Part shown: positions 17,247 through 26,388 of the stretch, in pieces
Position numbering within the stretch: the stretch's first letter is position 1
Layout: every line of letters begins with the position of its first letter
NCBI GenBank assembly: GCA_963778585.1
Contig: CAVZUU010000002.1
Span: 186,001 to 250,000 of the forward strand
From: SCUD01 sp963778585
GTDB taxonomy: Bacteria; Pseudomonadota; Gammaproteobacteria; Steroidobacterales; Steroidobacteraceae
Length of the DNA: 64,000 nucleotides
Direction of reading: 5' to 3'
Program-made: the position numbers and the translations under genes
The notes under the pieces: model-generated
Database searches by the model: none
Seen by the model: only the letters and a program-made list of their open reading frames with translations
Told to the model about the DNA's origin: nothing

Positions 17247-18464
17247 TCAGTCCTGTATGAAGATTGTGGCAGGATGCTCGAGTCGTTCCTTGAGCGCCTG
17301 GATCATCGCGGCGGCGTCGAAGCCGTCCACGAAACGGTGATCGAAAGACGAAGAGAGATTCATGATGCGGCGGATCGCGATCGCGCCGTCGATGACGACC
17401 GGCCGCTCCACGGCCTTGTTCACGCCGACGATCGCGACTTCCGGCGCGTTGATGACCGGGGTCGAGGCGATGCCGCCGAGACGCCCGAGGCTCGTGACCG
17501 TGATCGTGGAACCAACTAGCTCGTCGCGCGTCGCCTTGTTGCTGCGCGCGGCATCGGACACCCGCCGGATTTCCGAGGCGAGATCGTGAAGCGAGCGGGC
17601 CTCCGCGTGGCGCACGACAGGCACCTTGAGCCCGTCCGGAGTCTGGGTGGCGATGCCGACGTGCACGGCGGCGTGGCGCAGGACCAGGTTGCGCTCGGCG
17701 TCATGGGTCGCATTGCACTGCGGGAAGCTCTCCAGCACGCGCACGAGCGCCGCGACCAGGAACGGCAGGTAGGTGAGCGACGGCTCGCCCTTCGCGAGCC
17801 GTGAATTGAGGTGTTGCCGGAGCGACTCAAGCTCGGTGACGTCCACTTCCTCGACATAGGCGAAGTGCGGAATATTCCGCTTGGCCGCGCTCATGCGCTC
17901 CGCAATGACGCGGCGAACGCCGATGATCTTGATTTCCTCGACGCCCTTGCGCGGCGCATGGCTCACGGGTTTTGCGGCCGCGCCGCCCTTGCCCGCGATG
18001 ACGGACTCGAGGTCCTGAGCCGAGATCCTCCCGCCGGGGCCCGACCCGCTCAGCGTCGCGAGATCGATGCCGGCCATCGTCGCTTTCCGGCGCGTCGCCG
18101 GCGACGCCATGATTCGCGTTGCCATGAAGTCGCGCTCGGCGGCCGGGGCGGCGGCAGGTGCGGCGGGCGTTTTCGCGGCAGCCGCGGATGCGGGTGCGGG
18201 TGCGGGTGCCGATTCGGAGGCGCCAGACGTTTCAAACGCAATCAGCTCCGAGCCGACCGCCACCATGTCGCCCGGCTGGCCGGTGATCGAGAGGACGCGA
18301 CCGCTGACCGGCGCCGGAATTTCGACGGCCGCCTTGTCGGTCATCACTTCGGCAATGATCTGGTCCTCCTTGACCGTGTCGCCGACCTTGACCTTCCACT
18401 CGACGACCTCGGCGGTCACCGTGCCTTCACCGAGGTCCGGCATCTTGAATACGTAGCGGCTCAT
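17247..18464 (-). CDS. bkdB: Branched-chain 2-oxoacid dehydrogenase E2 (dihydrolipoamide acyltransferase)
   Basis: A 405-residue E2 subunit starting at ATG 18464, which overlaps the E1beta stop by 4 bases. One N-terminal lipoyl domain carries the lipoylated lysine in EVMTDKAAVEIPA (Lys44). An Ala/Pro-rich linker and a peripheral-subunit-binding domain (ASPATRRKATMAGIDL, GPGGRI) follow. The C-terminal catalytic domain has the DHRFVDG motif (His376, Asp380). It transfers the branched acyl group to CoA. Assignment to branched-chain rather than pyruvate substrate rests on the E1 genes and ilvE. Confidence 0.93.
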   Translation of the reverse strand: MSRYVFKMPDLGEGTVTAEVVEWKVKVGDTVKEDQIIAEVMTDKAAVEIPAPVSGRVLSITGQPGDMVAVGSELIAFETSGASESAPAPAPASAAAAKTPAAPAAAPAAERDFMATRIMASPATRRKATMAGIDLATLSGSGPGGRISAQDLESVIAGKGGAAAKPVSHAPRKGVEEIKIIGVRRVIAERMSAAKRNIPHFAYVEEVDVTELESLRQHLNSRLAKGEPSLTYLPFLVAALVRVLESFPQCNATHDAERNLVLRHAAVHVGIATQTPDGLKVPVVRHAEARSLHDLASEIRRVSDAARSNKATRDELVGSTITVTSLGRLGGIASTPVINAPEVAIVGVNKAVERPVVIDGAIAIRRIMNLSSSFDHRFVDGFDAAAMIQALKERLEHPATIFIQD

Positions 18465-19477
18465 GAGGCCTCCATGACGGCCTTCAGGGCCTTCGCGACA
18501 CGCGCCTGGCCCGGGAAATATTCCCATTCGAATGCGTGCGGATACGGCGTGTCCCAGCCCGCGACCCGAAGGATCGGGGCCTCGAGATTCCAGAAGCAGC
18601 TTTCCTGGATCGTGGCGGAGAGTTCGGCGCCGAACCCCGCGAATCGCGTCGCCTCATGGACGACGACGCAGCGGCCGGTCCGGGCGACCGAATTGCAGAT
18701 CGTATCGGTGTCCAGCGGCACCATCGTTCGCACGTCGATGATCTCCGCGTCGAGCCCGAGGCCGCGGGCCGCAGCCTCGCTGACATGCACCATGGTGCCA
18801 TAGGTGACAATGGTCAGGTCGTTGCCGGCGCGCGCGATTTCCGCCTTGCCGATCGGCACCGTGTAGTGGCCGTCCGGAACCACCCCCTTTTCATGAGTGC
18901 TCCAGGGTACGGCCGGCTTGTGCGGGTCGCCGTCGAAAGGGCCGTTGTAGATCCGTTTGGGCTCGAAATAGATGACCGGATCGTCGTCTTCGATCGCGGA
19001 GATCAGGAGGCCCTTCGCGTCGTAGGGATTCGACGGCATCACGACCTTGAGCCCCGCGACGTGCGCAAAAAGCACCTCGGGACTTTGCGAATGCGTCTGT
19101 CCGCCGCGGATGCCGCCGCCGCAGGGCGTGCGCACGGTTACCGGCGCATAGAACTCGCCGGCGCTGCGGTAGCGGATGCGCGCGAGCTCGCTCACGATCT
19201 GGTCGTAGGCCGGGTAGATGTAGTCCGCGAACTGGATCTCGGCGACCGGCCGCAACCCGTTGACCGCCATGCCGATCGCCGCCGCGAGAATTCCGCCCTC
19301 CGCGATCGGCGTATCGAGCACGCGGCTTTCGCCGTACTTGCGCTGGAGCCCGTCCGTCACGCGGAAAACACCGCCGAAATAGCCGATGTCCTCGCCGAGG
19401 ATGACGACCGAGGGGTCCTGGCCGAGCTTGATGTCCATCGCCGAATTCAGCGCCTGGATCATGTTCATCTGCGCCAT
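18461..19477 (-). CDS. bkdA2: Branched-chain 2-oxoacid dehydrogenase E1 beta subunit
   Basis: A 338-residue transketolase-like subunit. Diagnostic segments are VILGEDIGYFGGVFRVT, DTPIAEGGILAAAIGMA, EIQFADYIYPAYDQIVSE and RTPCGGGIRGGQTHSQSPE, with a C-terminal WDTPYPHAFEWEYFP. With E1alpha it decarboxylates 2-oxoacids from Val, Leu and Ile using thiamine diphosphate. The start is 4 bases after the E1alpha stop and the end overlaps the E2 start, the hallmark of a tightly coupled operon. Confidence 0.95.
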   Translation of the reverse strand: MAQMNMIQALNSAMDIKLGQDPSVVILGEDIGYFGGVFRVTDGLQRKYGESRVLDTPIAEGGILAAAIGMAVNGLRPVAEIQFADYIYPAYDQIVSELARIRYRSAGEFYAPVTVRTPCGGGIRGGQTHSQSPEVLFAHVAGLKVVMPSNPYDAKGLLISAIEDDDPVIYFEPKRIYNGPFDGDPHKPAVPWSTHEKGVVPDGHYTVPIGKAEIARAGNDLTIVTYGTMVHVSEAAARGLGLDAEIIDVRTMVPLDTDTICNSVARTGRCVVVHEATRFAGFGAELSATIQESCFWNLEAPILRVAGWDTPYPHAFEWEYFPGQARVAKALKAVMEAS

Positions 19478-19481
19478 GGCG

Positions 19482-20735
19482 TTATTTCCCGCCCCTTTCT
19501 TCGCGCAGTTCCGCTTCCTGTCGGCGCAGATGCCCGGGCATCTCCTTGAACACGTCGTGGAACATGAGCTCGGGATCGAGCCGCGGCGGTTCGTTGAGCG
19601 TGCCGTAGCTGACCGCCTCCTTCCACGAGGCCGCGACGTGTTCCTCGAGTTCTTTCGTCAGCGCCTGCTGACGCTCCTCGGACCATTCGCCGAGCCCGAT
19701 CAGGTGATTCTTCAGGCGCTCGACCGGATCGCCGAGCGGAAAGCCCTGGTAATCGTCCTTCGGCCGGTAGCGCGCCGGGTCGTCGCTCGTCGAATGCGCG
19801 GCAGCCCGGTAGGTCACATGCTCGATCAGAGTCGGGCCGGCGCCGGTTCGCGCGCGTTCGGCAGCCCACTGCGTCACGGCATGCACGGCAAGGAAGTCGT
19901 TGCCGTCCACCCGCGCGCCCGCGATGCCGTATCCCGGCCCGCGCGCCGCGAACGTCTGTCGCTCGCCACCCGCGTGGCCCTGGAAGGTCGAGATCGCCCA
20001 CTGATTGTTGACGACGCAGAGGATCACGGGCGCCTTGTAGACTGAAGCGAAGAGGAGCGCGTGATGGAAATCCGCCTCGGCGCTCGAGCCCTCGCCCAGC
20101 CAACTCACCGCGATCGCATCCTGGCCCTTGATCGCCGCCGCCATCGCCCAGCCGACCGCCTGCGGAAACTGCGTCGCCAGATTGCCGGAGATCGAAAAGA
20201 TGTTGCCGTCGCGCCAGTGGTACATGACCGGGAGCTGCCGGCCCTTGCACATGTCGCGCGTGTTCGAAAGCAGCTGGCACATGAGATCGACCATGGGCCG
20301 GCCGCGCACGACATAGATTCCCTGGTTGCGATACGAGGGAAACAGCATGTCCGAAGGCCGAAGCGCCATCGCCATCGCAACCGACACGGCCTCTTCGCCG
20401 AACGACCGCATGTAAAAGGAGATTTTTCCCGAGCGCTGGATGCGCTGCATGCGGTCGTCGTACACGCGCGTGAGCAGCATGTGCCGGAGCGCGATCTGCA
20501 ACTCCGCTGCATCGAGATGCGGATTCCAGGGTCCGACCGCGCGATGCCTTTCGTCGAGCACGCGCACGAGACCTTCCGAGAGTTCGCGGATTTCCATTGC
20601 CGACGCGGACGCATCTGGGCGCGCGATCCTGCCCGCGGGCGAAAGCTTCAGGTAACTGAAATCGGGGGCATCGCCCGGTCGCGCAGGCGTCTTCGGCACG
20701 TGCAGGCGTGACTGGGCGACCATCGGGTCCCTCAT
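19482..20735 (-). CDS. bkdA1: Branched-chain 2-oxoacid dehydrogenase E1 alpha subunit
   Basis: A 417-residue subunit starting at ATG 20735 (a second in-frame ATG lies at 20723). It carries the E1alpha signature FPSYRNQGIYVVRG, the ThDP/Mg2+ region WLGEGSSAEADFHHAL, VVNNQWAIST and the phosphorylation-loop-like region YRAAAHSTSDDPARYR, and is longer at the N-terminus than pyruvate dehydrogenase E1alpha. It is the first gene of the operon. The 133-base AT-rich gap to the divergent Lrp-type gene should contain both promoters. No E3 gene is in the operon, so dihydrolipoamide dehydrogenase must come from elsewhere. Confidence 0.95.
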   Translation of the reverse strand: MRDPMVAQSRLHVPKTPARPGDAPDFSYLKLSPAGRIARPDASASAMEIRELSEGLVRVLDERHRAVGPWNPHLDAAELQIALRHMLLTRVYDDRMQRIQRSGKISFYMRSFGEEAVSVAMAMALRPSDMLFPSYRNQGIYVVRGRPMVDLMCQLLSNTRDMCKGRQLPVMYHWRDGNIFSISGNLATQFPQAVGWAMAAAIKGQDAIAVSWLGEGSSAEADFHHALLFASVYKAPVILCVVNNQWAISTFQGHAGGERQTFAARGPGYGIAGARVDGNDFLAVHAVTQWAAERARTGAGPTLIEHVTYRAAAHSTSDDPARYRPKDDYQGFPLGDPVERLKNHLIGLGEWSEERQQALTKELEEHVAASWKEAVSYGTLNEPPRLDPELMFHDVFKEMPGHLRRQEAELREERGGK

Positions 20736-20821
20736 GGGGCGGCGGGCTCAGGAATACAGGCGAGCATCCTACGCCCCGAACCCTGATCTGCGGCAATCTC
20801 TTGTGCTGTCCTGCAAAATAA

Positions 20822-20868
20822 TGGAATAATAATTGCTGTTTTTGTCATTTTATGACTGAATAATTCCA
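20822..20868. promoter_or_regulatory. AT-rich divergent control region with imperfect inverted repeat
   Basis: This stretch is strongly AT-rich compared with its surroundings. TGGAAT (20822-20827) is mirrored by ATTCCA (20863-20868), immediately before the ATG of the Lrp-type gene, with further partial symmetry (TGGAATAAT against AATAATTCCA). It lies between the bkd operon and its likely regulator, where an Lrp/AsnC protein would be expected to bind. The assignment as an operator is inference. Confidence 0.4.
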
Positions 20869-21336
20869 ATGACGATTGACGCAATTGACCGCCGAATTCT
20901 TGACGAACTCCAGCGCGATGGGGCCCAATCCGCCGCCGACGTCGCGTCAAAGCTCGCCATGTCCAATACGACCTGTTGGCGCCGCATCCAGCAGCTCGAA
21001 CAGGACGGCGTCATCCGGAAAAGGGTCGCCCTTCTCAATCGAGAAGCGCTCGGCCTCGACGTCGTGGTCTACGTGCACGTCAGGCTCTCAAGCCAGGGCC
21101 GCGATGCGCTCGCGCAGTTCGAACGCGCGATCCGCGACCGGCCCGAGGTGCTCGATTGCTGCACGCTCACGGGCGAATGGGACTTCCACCTGCGGATCGT
21201 CACGCACGACATGAAGGAATACGAGGCGTTCTTCCTGGATCATCTTTCGAAGATCCCGAACGTCCAATCCGTGAACTCCTCCATCGTCGTCACGGTGATC
21301 AAAGAATCGACCGTGCTGCCGCTCGCGCGCGGTTGA
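20869..21336 (+). CDS. Lrp/AsnC-family transcriptional regulator (probable BkdR)
   Basis: A 155-residue protein with an N-terminal helix-turn-helix (IDAIDRRILDELQRDG to MSNTTCWRRIQQLEQDG) and a C-terminal RAM ligand-binding domain with the glycine/Asp-rich TGEWDFHL loop and NVQSVNSSIVV. Lrp-type BkdR regulators activate branched-chain dehydrogenase operons in response to branched-chain amino acids. The gene is divergent from bkdA1, which is the classical arrangement. No ribosome binding site is evident, since the ATG abuts the inverted repeat. Confidence 0.92.
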   Translation: MTIDAIDRRILDELQRDGAQSAADVASKLAMSNTTCWRRIQQLEQDGVIRKRVALLNREALGLDVVVYVHVRLSSQGRDALAQFERAIRDRPEVLDCCTLTGEWDFHLRIVTHDMKEYEAFFLDHLSKIPNVQSVNSSIVVTVIKESTVLPLARG

Positions 21337-21363
21337 CGCAGACCGTCCCGGACCGCAGTGGCT

Positions 21364-21819
21364 TCACGAGCCAGTCGTGAACGCGAATTCGATGTCGACC
21401 TTGCCGAGTCCGGCGACGCCCGGGTTGTGAGCCGTCACGCCAGGACAACTGTAGCGGCCCAGGGCGGACACGGCCGTCACGACCATTTTTCCCTTGCAGG
21501 CCTCGGCTCCAGCGGTCGCGACCCATTTCCCGCGGCTCACGGTGATTCCGATCTCGGCCGGGCTGACGGTCACGAGGGCATTGGGCGTTTCTGCTCCTGA
21601 CACGCCGAACTGAAGCCAGGTCATCTCGCCGTCGCTGAAGCTCGCTTGCTTGTTGATCGCCACGTCTTCGTTGATCTGGAACGATCCGGTCACCAGAATT
21701 TTTGCGCTCCCGCTGACATAGCTGCGGGCGCTGATCACCGGCGGCTTGGCGACATCCTGGCCGGCCGCGGACACCGAGAGGGCGAGCGTCAGGATGGCAA
21801 GCTTGGCCGCCGTTTTCAT
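21364..21819 (-). CDS. Hypothetical secreted protein
   Basis: About 151 residues from ATG 21819, which starts a good signal peptide (MKTAAKLAILTLALSVSAAG). A longer ATG start at 21837 also exists. The mature part is beta-rich, with two cysteines (EACKGK and RYSCPG) that could form a disulfide. I recognise no family. It is convergent with the Lrp-type gene and divergent from the cyclopropane synthase gene. Confidence 0.65.
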   Translation of the reverse strand: MKTAAKLAILTLALSVSAAGQDVAKPPVISARSYVSGSAKILVTGSFQINEDVAINKQASFSDGEMTWLQFGVSGAETPNALVTVSPAEIGITVSRGKWVATAGAEACKGKMVVTAVSALGRYSCPGVTAHNPGVAGLGKVDIEFAFTTGS

Positions 21820-21903
21820 CTTCGCTCCCGTGGGCACAGGCCGAATCGTCCGGACCGTGACATCCTACGCCCCTCCCGGCGTAAAATGCCGCCGGCCGCA
21901 ACG

Positions 21904-23097
21904 ATGATGAACCGATTCTTCAAGCCGCTGTTCGAGAATCTGCTCGAGGGTACGGGCGTGCGGCTCGGCGGTGACCGGCCCTGGGACATCCGCGTCAACC
22001 GCGACCGGCTCTATCGACGCGCGCTCCGCGGCTCGCTCGGTATCGGCGAGGCCTACATCGACGGCGACTGGGACTGCGAGGCGCTCGACGAGCTTTTCCG
22101 GCGCGTGCTGTCGGTCAATACGCAGAAAAAACCGCTGATCCGCGCCTCGCGTGCCTGGCGATCGCTCCAGTCCCGCCTGATGAACCTGCAGACCCCGACC
22201 CGCTCCCGTGCCGTCGCCGAGGAGCACTACGACATCGACCACCGGATGTACGCGTTCTTCCTCGGTCCCTGGAATCAGTACACCTGCTGCTTTTTCGACG
22301 GCACCGACGACCTCGAACAGGCCGAAGTGATCAAGCTGGAGATGCTCTGCGACAAGCTCGAGCTCGGGCCCGGCATGCGGTTGCTCGACATTGGCTGCGG
22401 ATGGGGCGGATTCGCGAAATACGCGGCGAGCACGCGCGGCTGCGAGGTCACGGGCATCAGCCTTTCCGAGGAGCAGATCCGCTACGCGAATGACTACACG
22501 CGAGGGCTTCCGGTGACGATCAGGAGGCTCGACTATCGCGACCTGCCGGACTCCGGTCTCGCGCCCTTCGACCGCATTTCGATCATCGGGATGATCGAAC
22601 ACGTCGGCTACAAGAATTACGACGGCTTGCTTGGCATCGTCCACCAGATGCTGAAGCCGGACGGCCTCTTCCTGCTGCACACGATCGGCAACGACGAGCG
22701 GTCCACGGTCGTCGATCCGTGGATCGAGAAGTACATCTTCCGCAATTCAATGGCGCCCGCGATGAGCCATCTCGCGGACGCCGCCGAGGGACATTTCGTT
22801 GTCGAGGACTGGGAGAACTACGGCCACTATTACGTGCCGACGCTCCAGGCGTGGTACGACCGGTTCAATTCGAACTGGGACCGTATCCGCTCCTTGAAGA
22901 CGGCGCGCCCCTTCGACGAGCGTTTCCGCCGCATGTGGAACTACTACCTGATGTCGTCGAAAGCGGCATTCGACGTCGAGCAGCTGCATCTGTGGCAGCT
23001 CGTGATGACGCGCCGCAATTCCGGCCGCGGCGTCTACCGGAGGGTCATGCGGGGCTCCAGCGCCCCGGCGCGTGCCGCCGCGCAGGACGCGGCGTAG
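21904..23097 (+). CDS. cfa: Cyclopropane-fatty-acyl-phospholipid synthase
   Basis: About 397 residues; ATG codons at 21886, 21904 and 21907 are all in frame. The enzyme methylenates cis double bonds of membrane lipids using S-adenosylmethionine. Visible are the N-terminal lipid-binding region (GIGEAYIDGDWDC), the SAM motif LLDIGCGWGGFAKYAA, TGISLSEEQ, the active-site segment IIGMIEHVGYKNY and the C-terminal LHLWQLVMTRR. It is monocistronic and convergent with the sugar dehydrogenase gene. It may cooperate with the bkd operon in shaping membrane fatty acids, but that is speculation. Confidence 0.95.
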   Translation: MMNRFFKPLFENLLEGTGVRLGGDRPWDIRVNRDRLYRRALRGSLGIGEAYIDGDWDCEALDELFRRVLSVNTQKKPLIRASRAWRSLQSRLMNLQTPTRSRAVAEEHYDIDHRMYAFFLGPWNQYTCCFFDGTDDLEQAEVIKLEMLCDKLELGPGMRLLDIGCGWGGFAKYAASTRGCEVTGISLSEEQIRYANDYTRGLPVTIRRLDYRDLPDSGLAPFDRISIIGMIEHVGYKNYDGLLGIVHQMLKPDGLFLLHTIGNDERSTVVDPWIEKYIFRNSMAPAMSHLADAAEGHFVVEDWENYGHYYVPTLQAWYDRFNSNWDRIRSLKTARPFDERFRRMWNYYLMSSKAAFDVEQLHLWQLVMTRRNSGRGVYRRVMRGSSAPARAAAQDAA

Positions 23098-23117
23098 CAC
23101 CTCCGCCCGCAGTCTCT

Positions 23118-24374
23118 TCAGTCCGTGAAGACGAGCTGCCGGATGTGCCCGCGGCCGTAGTCGAGGACGAACAGCTCGCCGTCCAGGTCCTCGGCAAACG
23201 AAGAGATCTGCAGCGCACCCGGCGCCTCCGGCGGTGTGCAGCCCTGCTCCACGAGCTGTTCGATCGTGAAACCGCCCGTGCCGTCCGGCGCGAGCGACGC
23301 GATCATGCCGCCGAAATCACCAAAGACGTAGCGGCTCGCGATCTGTGTCGACTGAAGTCCGCGGTAGACATATCCGCCCGTGATCGAGAATCCGAGGTCG
23401 CGTCCGTACTCGGCGACCGGATCGATGAGGCCCGCGGTCAAGCAGCCCGACATCGGTTCGAAGCAGTGCGCGCCTTCTCGCGTGTCCCAGCCGTAGTTGC
23501 CGTCGCGGTCGACAATGTCGATCTCCTCGAAGCGGCCCTGGCCGACGTCGCCGACCCATAGTTCTCCGTTCAGGAGATCGAAGCTCCAGCGCCACGGATT
23601 GCGAAAGCCGAGAGCATAGATTTCGGGGCATGGCTGCGCGCCGGTTCCATTGTTGCAGAGCGGATTGTCGAAGAAGGGATTGCCGGTGGCGCCGCCCGGA
23701 ATGCCGTACGGCGCGCCGCCCACCGGCGTATCGACATCGATCCGCAGCATCTTGCCGAGCAGCCGCTGAGTGTTCTGCGCATTCCCGTCCGGGTCGCCGC
23801 TGCCGCCGCCGTCGCCGAGGCCGACGTACAGGAATCCGTCACGGCCGAATTCGAGGTTGCCGCCGTTGTGATTGGAGGCGGGCTTCGCGACCGTCAGGAG
23901 CACGCGCTCGGTGCCCGGATCGAGTGTCTGTCCGCCGTCGGGACTCGTGAACTCCGCAGTCACGGAGCGGATGACTCCGCCCACCTGCTCGCTGAAATTG
24001 AGATAGACCCGGCCATTCGTGACGAAAGCCGGATGGAAGGCCATGCCGAGCAGGCCGGCTTCTCCGCTGAAATGTACCCGAGACCGCAGGTCCACGAAAT
24101 TGTCCGCGGCTGCGACGTCGGGATCGTTGTCGAACGCGCGGATGAGCCCGGCCTGCTCGACCACGAACCAGCGCGAGGCGTCCAACGGTGCCTGCTTCAT
24201 CGCAACCGGCGACGCGAATGTCAGGTCCGGAAATGCGCGTGGCGTCGAAAGGCCCTGGGTGCATGACGGCGGCCCCGGTACCGGGGGCGGTGTCCCGCCG
24301 CCGCTGTCGCCGCCGCCGCCGCAGCTGACGGACGCCAAGGCAAGGCCGATCGGCAGCAGTGCACGCGGTGTCAT
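23118..24374 (-). CDS. PQQ-dependent sugar dehydrogenase-like lipoprotein (GSDH family)
   Basis: A 418-residue protein with a lipobox (LALASVSC, Cys at about 18) and a Gly/Ser/Pro-rich linker. The rest is a six-bladed propeller of the glucose/sorbosone dehydrogenase family, with SGEAGLLGMAFHP, the calcium/PQQ region GLGDGGGSGDPDGNAQNT, LGFRNPWRWSF, VGDVGQGRFEEID and GNYGWDTREG. Such proteins may oxidise sugars or simply bind glycans; a PQQ biosynthesis gene is not seen here. It is divergent from no close gene and convergent with cfa. Confidence 0.88.
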   Translation of the reverse strand: MTPRALLPIGLALASVSCGGGGDSGGGTPPPVPGPPSCTQGLSTPRAFPDLTFASPVAMKQAPLDASRWFVVEQAGLIRAFDNDPDVAAADNFVDLRSRVHFSGEAGLLGMAFHPAFVTNGRVYLNFSEQVGGVIRSVTAEFTSPDGGQTLDPGTERVLLTVAKPASNHNGGNLEFGRDGFLYVGLGDGGGSGDPDGNAQNTQRLLGKMLRIDVDTPVGGAPYGIPGGATGNPFFDNPLCNNGTGAQPCPEIYALGFRNPWRWSFDLLNGELWVGDVGQGRFEEIDIVDRDGNYGWDTREGAHCFEPMSGCLTAGLIDPVAEYGRDLGFSITGGYVYRGLQSTQIASRYVFGDFGGMIASLAPDGTGGFTIEQLVEQGCTPPEAPGALQISSFAEDLDGELFVLDYGRGHIRQLVFTD

Positions 24375-24403
24375 GGGAAGCCCTCTTTCCGGCTATGACC
24401 GCT

Positions 24404-25546
24404 TCATACGGCGCATAGTTTCCGCGCGGCTTCTTCCAGAGTCCGGTCGTGCTTGGCAAAACAGAAACGGATCAGGCGAGCGGCCGGCGTTTCGTCGCAG
24501 AACGGAGACAGCGGAATCGCAGCTACGCCGTGCCTGCGCGCCAGTACCTCGCAAAAGCCGGTGTCAGGCGAGTCCGAAATGGCGGAATAGTCCGCGAGCT
24601 GGAAATAGGTGCCCGCCACGGGCCGCAGGCGAAAGCGCGACCCAGCCATCAGCGACACGAACCGGTCGCGCCGCGCCTGGTAGAAAGGCGCGAGTTCGTC
24701 GGGAAATTCCGGGGACTCACGCATGAAGTCCGCGATCGCATGCTGCACCGGCGTCGAGACCGCAAAGGTCAGGAACTGGTGCACCTTGCGGAACTCCGTC
24801 GTGAGCGCGGGCGCCGCGATGCAATAACCGACCTTCCACCCGGTCGCGTTATAGGTCTTGCCGAAGGAAAAAACGGCAAAGGCACGCTCGCGCAGCCGCG
24901 GATTGGACAGAACGCCGGCGTGGCGGCGGCCGTCGTAGACGAGCGACTCGTAAACCTCGTCCGACAGCACGAATGCGTCCCGCGGCTCGACGAGATCCGC
25001 GATCCGCTCCCAGTCGGCGGGTGTCAGCACGCTGCCAGCTGGATTGAGCGGCGTGTTGACGACAAGCAGCCGCGTCCGTGGCGTGATCGCATCCGCGAGC
25101 CGACCGTAGTCAATGCCGAAGTCCGCGACCGACAGCGGCACATGCTTCACGCGCGCGCCGGCAAGCTCCGCCGCGGGGCCATAGGAGTCGTAGCTCGGGT
25201 CGAGCAGGATCACTTCCTCGCCCGCATGCACGACCGCGTGGATCGCCGCGAAGATCGCCTCCGTGCCGCCCGCGGTGATCGTGATCTCGGTTGCGGGATC
25301 GACTCTCCAGCCGTGGCGGCGCAGGCCGCTCTCGGCTATCGCCTCGCAGAGCGCCGGCAAACCCGCCATCGGCGCGTACTGGTTATGGCCCGCGGCGAGA
25401 TGCCGCGCGACGAGGTCGCGCAGGCGCTCGGGCGGATCGAAATCGGGAAAGCCCTGGCCGAGATTGATCGCGCCCGCCTCGGCGGCGAGCCGCGACATCA
25501 CCGTGAAGATCGTCGTGCCGACGCGGGGCAGCTTGCTCGCGGGCAT
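24404..25546 (-). CDS. Class I/II PLP aminotransferase (methionine/kynurenine aminotransferase type)
   Basis: A 380-residue fold-type I aminotransferase starting at ATG 25546, coupled to the potI stop by an ATGA overlap. Motifs: NLGQGFPDFDPP, YAPMAGLPALCEAIA, NTPLNPAGSVLT, the PLP lysine in SFGKTYNATGWKVGY and a C-terminal RLIRFCFAKHD. The sequence is closest to the YbdL-like methionine aminotransferases or kynurenine transaminase-like enzymes. It is the last gene of the polyamine operon, which may mean it handles a side product, but the substrate is not known. Confidence 0.88.
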   Translation of the reverse strand: MPASKLPRVGTTIFTVMSRLAAEAGAINLGQGFPDFDPPERLRDLVARHLAAGHNQYAPMAGLPALCEAIAESGLRRHGWRVDPATEITITAGGTEAIFAAIHAVVHAGEEVILLDPSYDSYGPAAELAGARVKHVPLSVADFGIDYGRLADAITPRTRLLVVNTPLNPAGSVLTPADWERIADLVEPRDAFVLSDEVYESLVYDGRRHAGVLSNPRLRERAFAVFSFGKTYNATGWKVGYCIAAPALTTEFRKVHQFLTFAVSTPVQHAIADFMRESPEFPDELAPFYQARRDRFVSLMAGSRFRLRPVAGTYFQLADYSAISDSPDTGFCEVLARRHGVAAIPLSPFCDETPAARLIRFCFAKHDRTLEEAARKLCAV

Positions 25547-26388
25547 CACTCGTTGGCCGCGACGGCGCGCTGCACGTCCATGTCGCGCCGCTTTTGCTGC
25601 CGCTGCAGGTAGACGCCGAAAATGACGGTGAACGTCGCGACGATCAGCACGAGTATCGTCGCGAGCGCATTGATGTCGGGACTGACCCCGAGGCGGACTT
25701 TGGAGAAAATGACGATGGGCAGCGTGCTCGATCCGGGTCCTGTGACGAAACTCGTGATCACGAGATCGTCCCAGGACAAGGTGAACGCGAGCAGCCAGCC
25801 CGCGAGTATCGCGGGCAGGATGATCGGAAGCGTGATCAGGAAGAAGACCTTCGCCGGGCGCGCGCCGAGGTCCATTGCCGCTTCCTCCAGCGACTCGTCG
25901 AGCGTCGCGAGCCGCGACTGCACGATCACCGTGACATAGGCCATCGAGAACGTGATGTGCGCGATCGTGATGGTCGTGATGCCACGCCCCTCCGGCCAGC
26001 CCAAGGCCTGTTCCATGGCCACGAACAGGAGCAGCAGCGAAAGACCGGTGATCACCTCCGGCATTACGAGAGGCGCGGTCGCCATGCCGGTCAGGAGCGG
26101 CCGCCCACGGAAGCGCCCGAAGCGCGCGAGCGCGAGCCCGGCGAGCGTGCCGAGGATCGTGGCGCCGGTCGCATTCATCGCCGCGATCTTGAACGACAGC
26201 CATGCGGCGTTCAGCACCTGTTCGTTCCGAAAGAGCTCCGCGTACCACTTCGTCGAGAAACCTCCCCACACGGTCACGAGGCGCGACTCGTTGAAGGAAT
26301 AGATGATCAGCGACAAGATCGGGATGTAGAGGAACAGGAATCCGGCGACCAACATCGCCGGCACGAAGATCGGTCGGCGGCGGTTCAT
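25546..26388 (-). CDS. potI: Putrescine/spermidine ABC transporter permease (PotI/PotC type)
   Basis: A 280-residue inner membrane permease with six predicted helices, starting at ATG 26388 (overlap with the potH stop). The EAA-type cytoplasmic loop is ESLEEAAMDLGARPAKVFFLITLP. The last segment is QQKRRDMDVQ. It pairs with PotH to form the channel of a PotFGHI-type importer. Longer frames on this strand merely read back into the potH gene. Confidence 0.93.
   Translation of the reverse strand: MNRRRPIFVPAMLVAGFLFLYIPILSLIIYSFNESRLVTVWGGFSTKWYAELFRNEQVLNAAWLSFKIAAMNATGATILGTLAGLALARFGRFRGRPLLTGMATAPLVMPEVITGLSLLLLFVAMEQALGWPEGRGITTITIAHITFSMAYVTVIVQSRLATLDESLEEAAMDLGARPAKVFFLITLPIILPAILAGWLLAFTLSWDDLVITSFVTGPGSSTLPIVIFSKVRLGVSPDINALATILVLIVATFTVIFGVYLQRQQKRRDMDVQRAVAANE

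Noticed and set aside
25547..26269. Extension of the aminotransferase frame upstream of 25546
   Set aside because: It reads through the potI gene in the wrong frame; the aminotransferase motif starts at ATG 25546.
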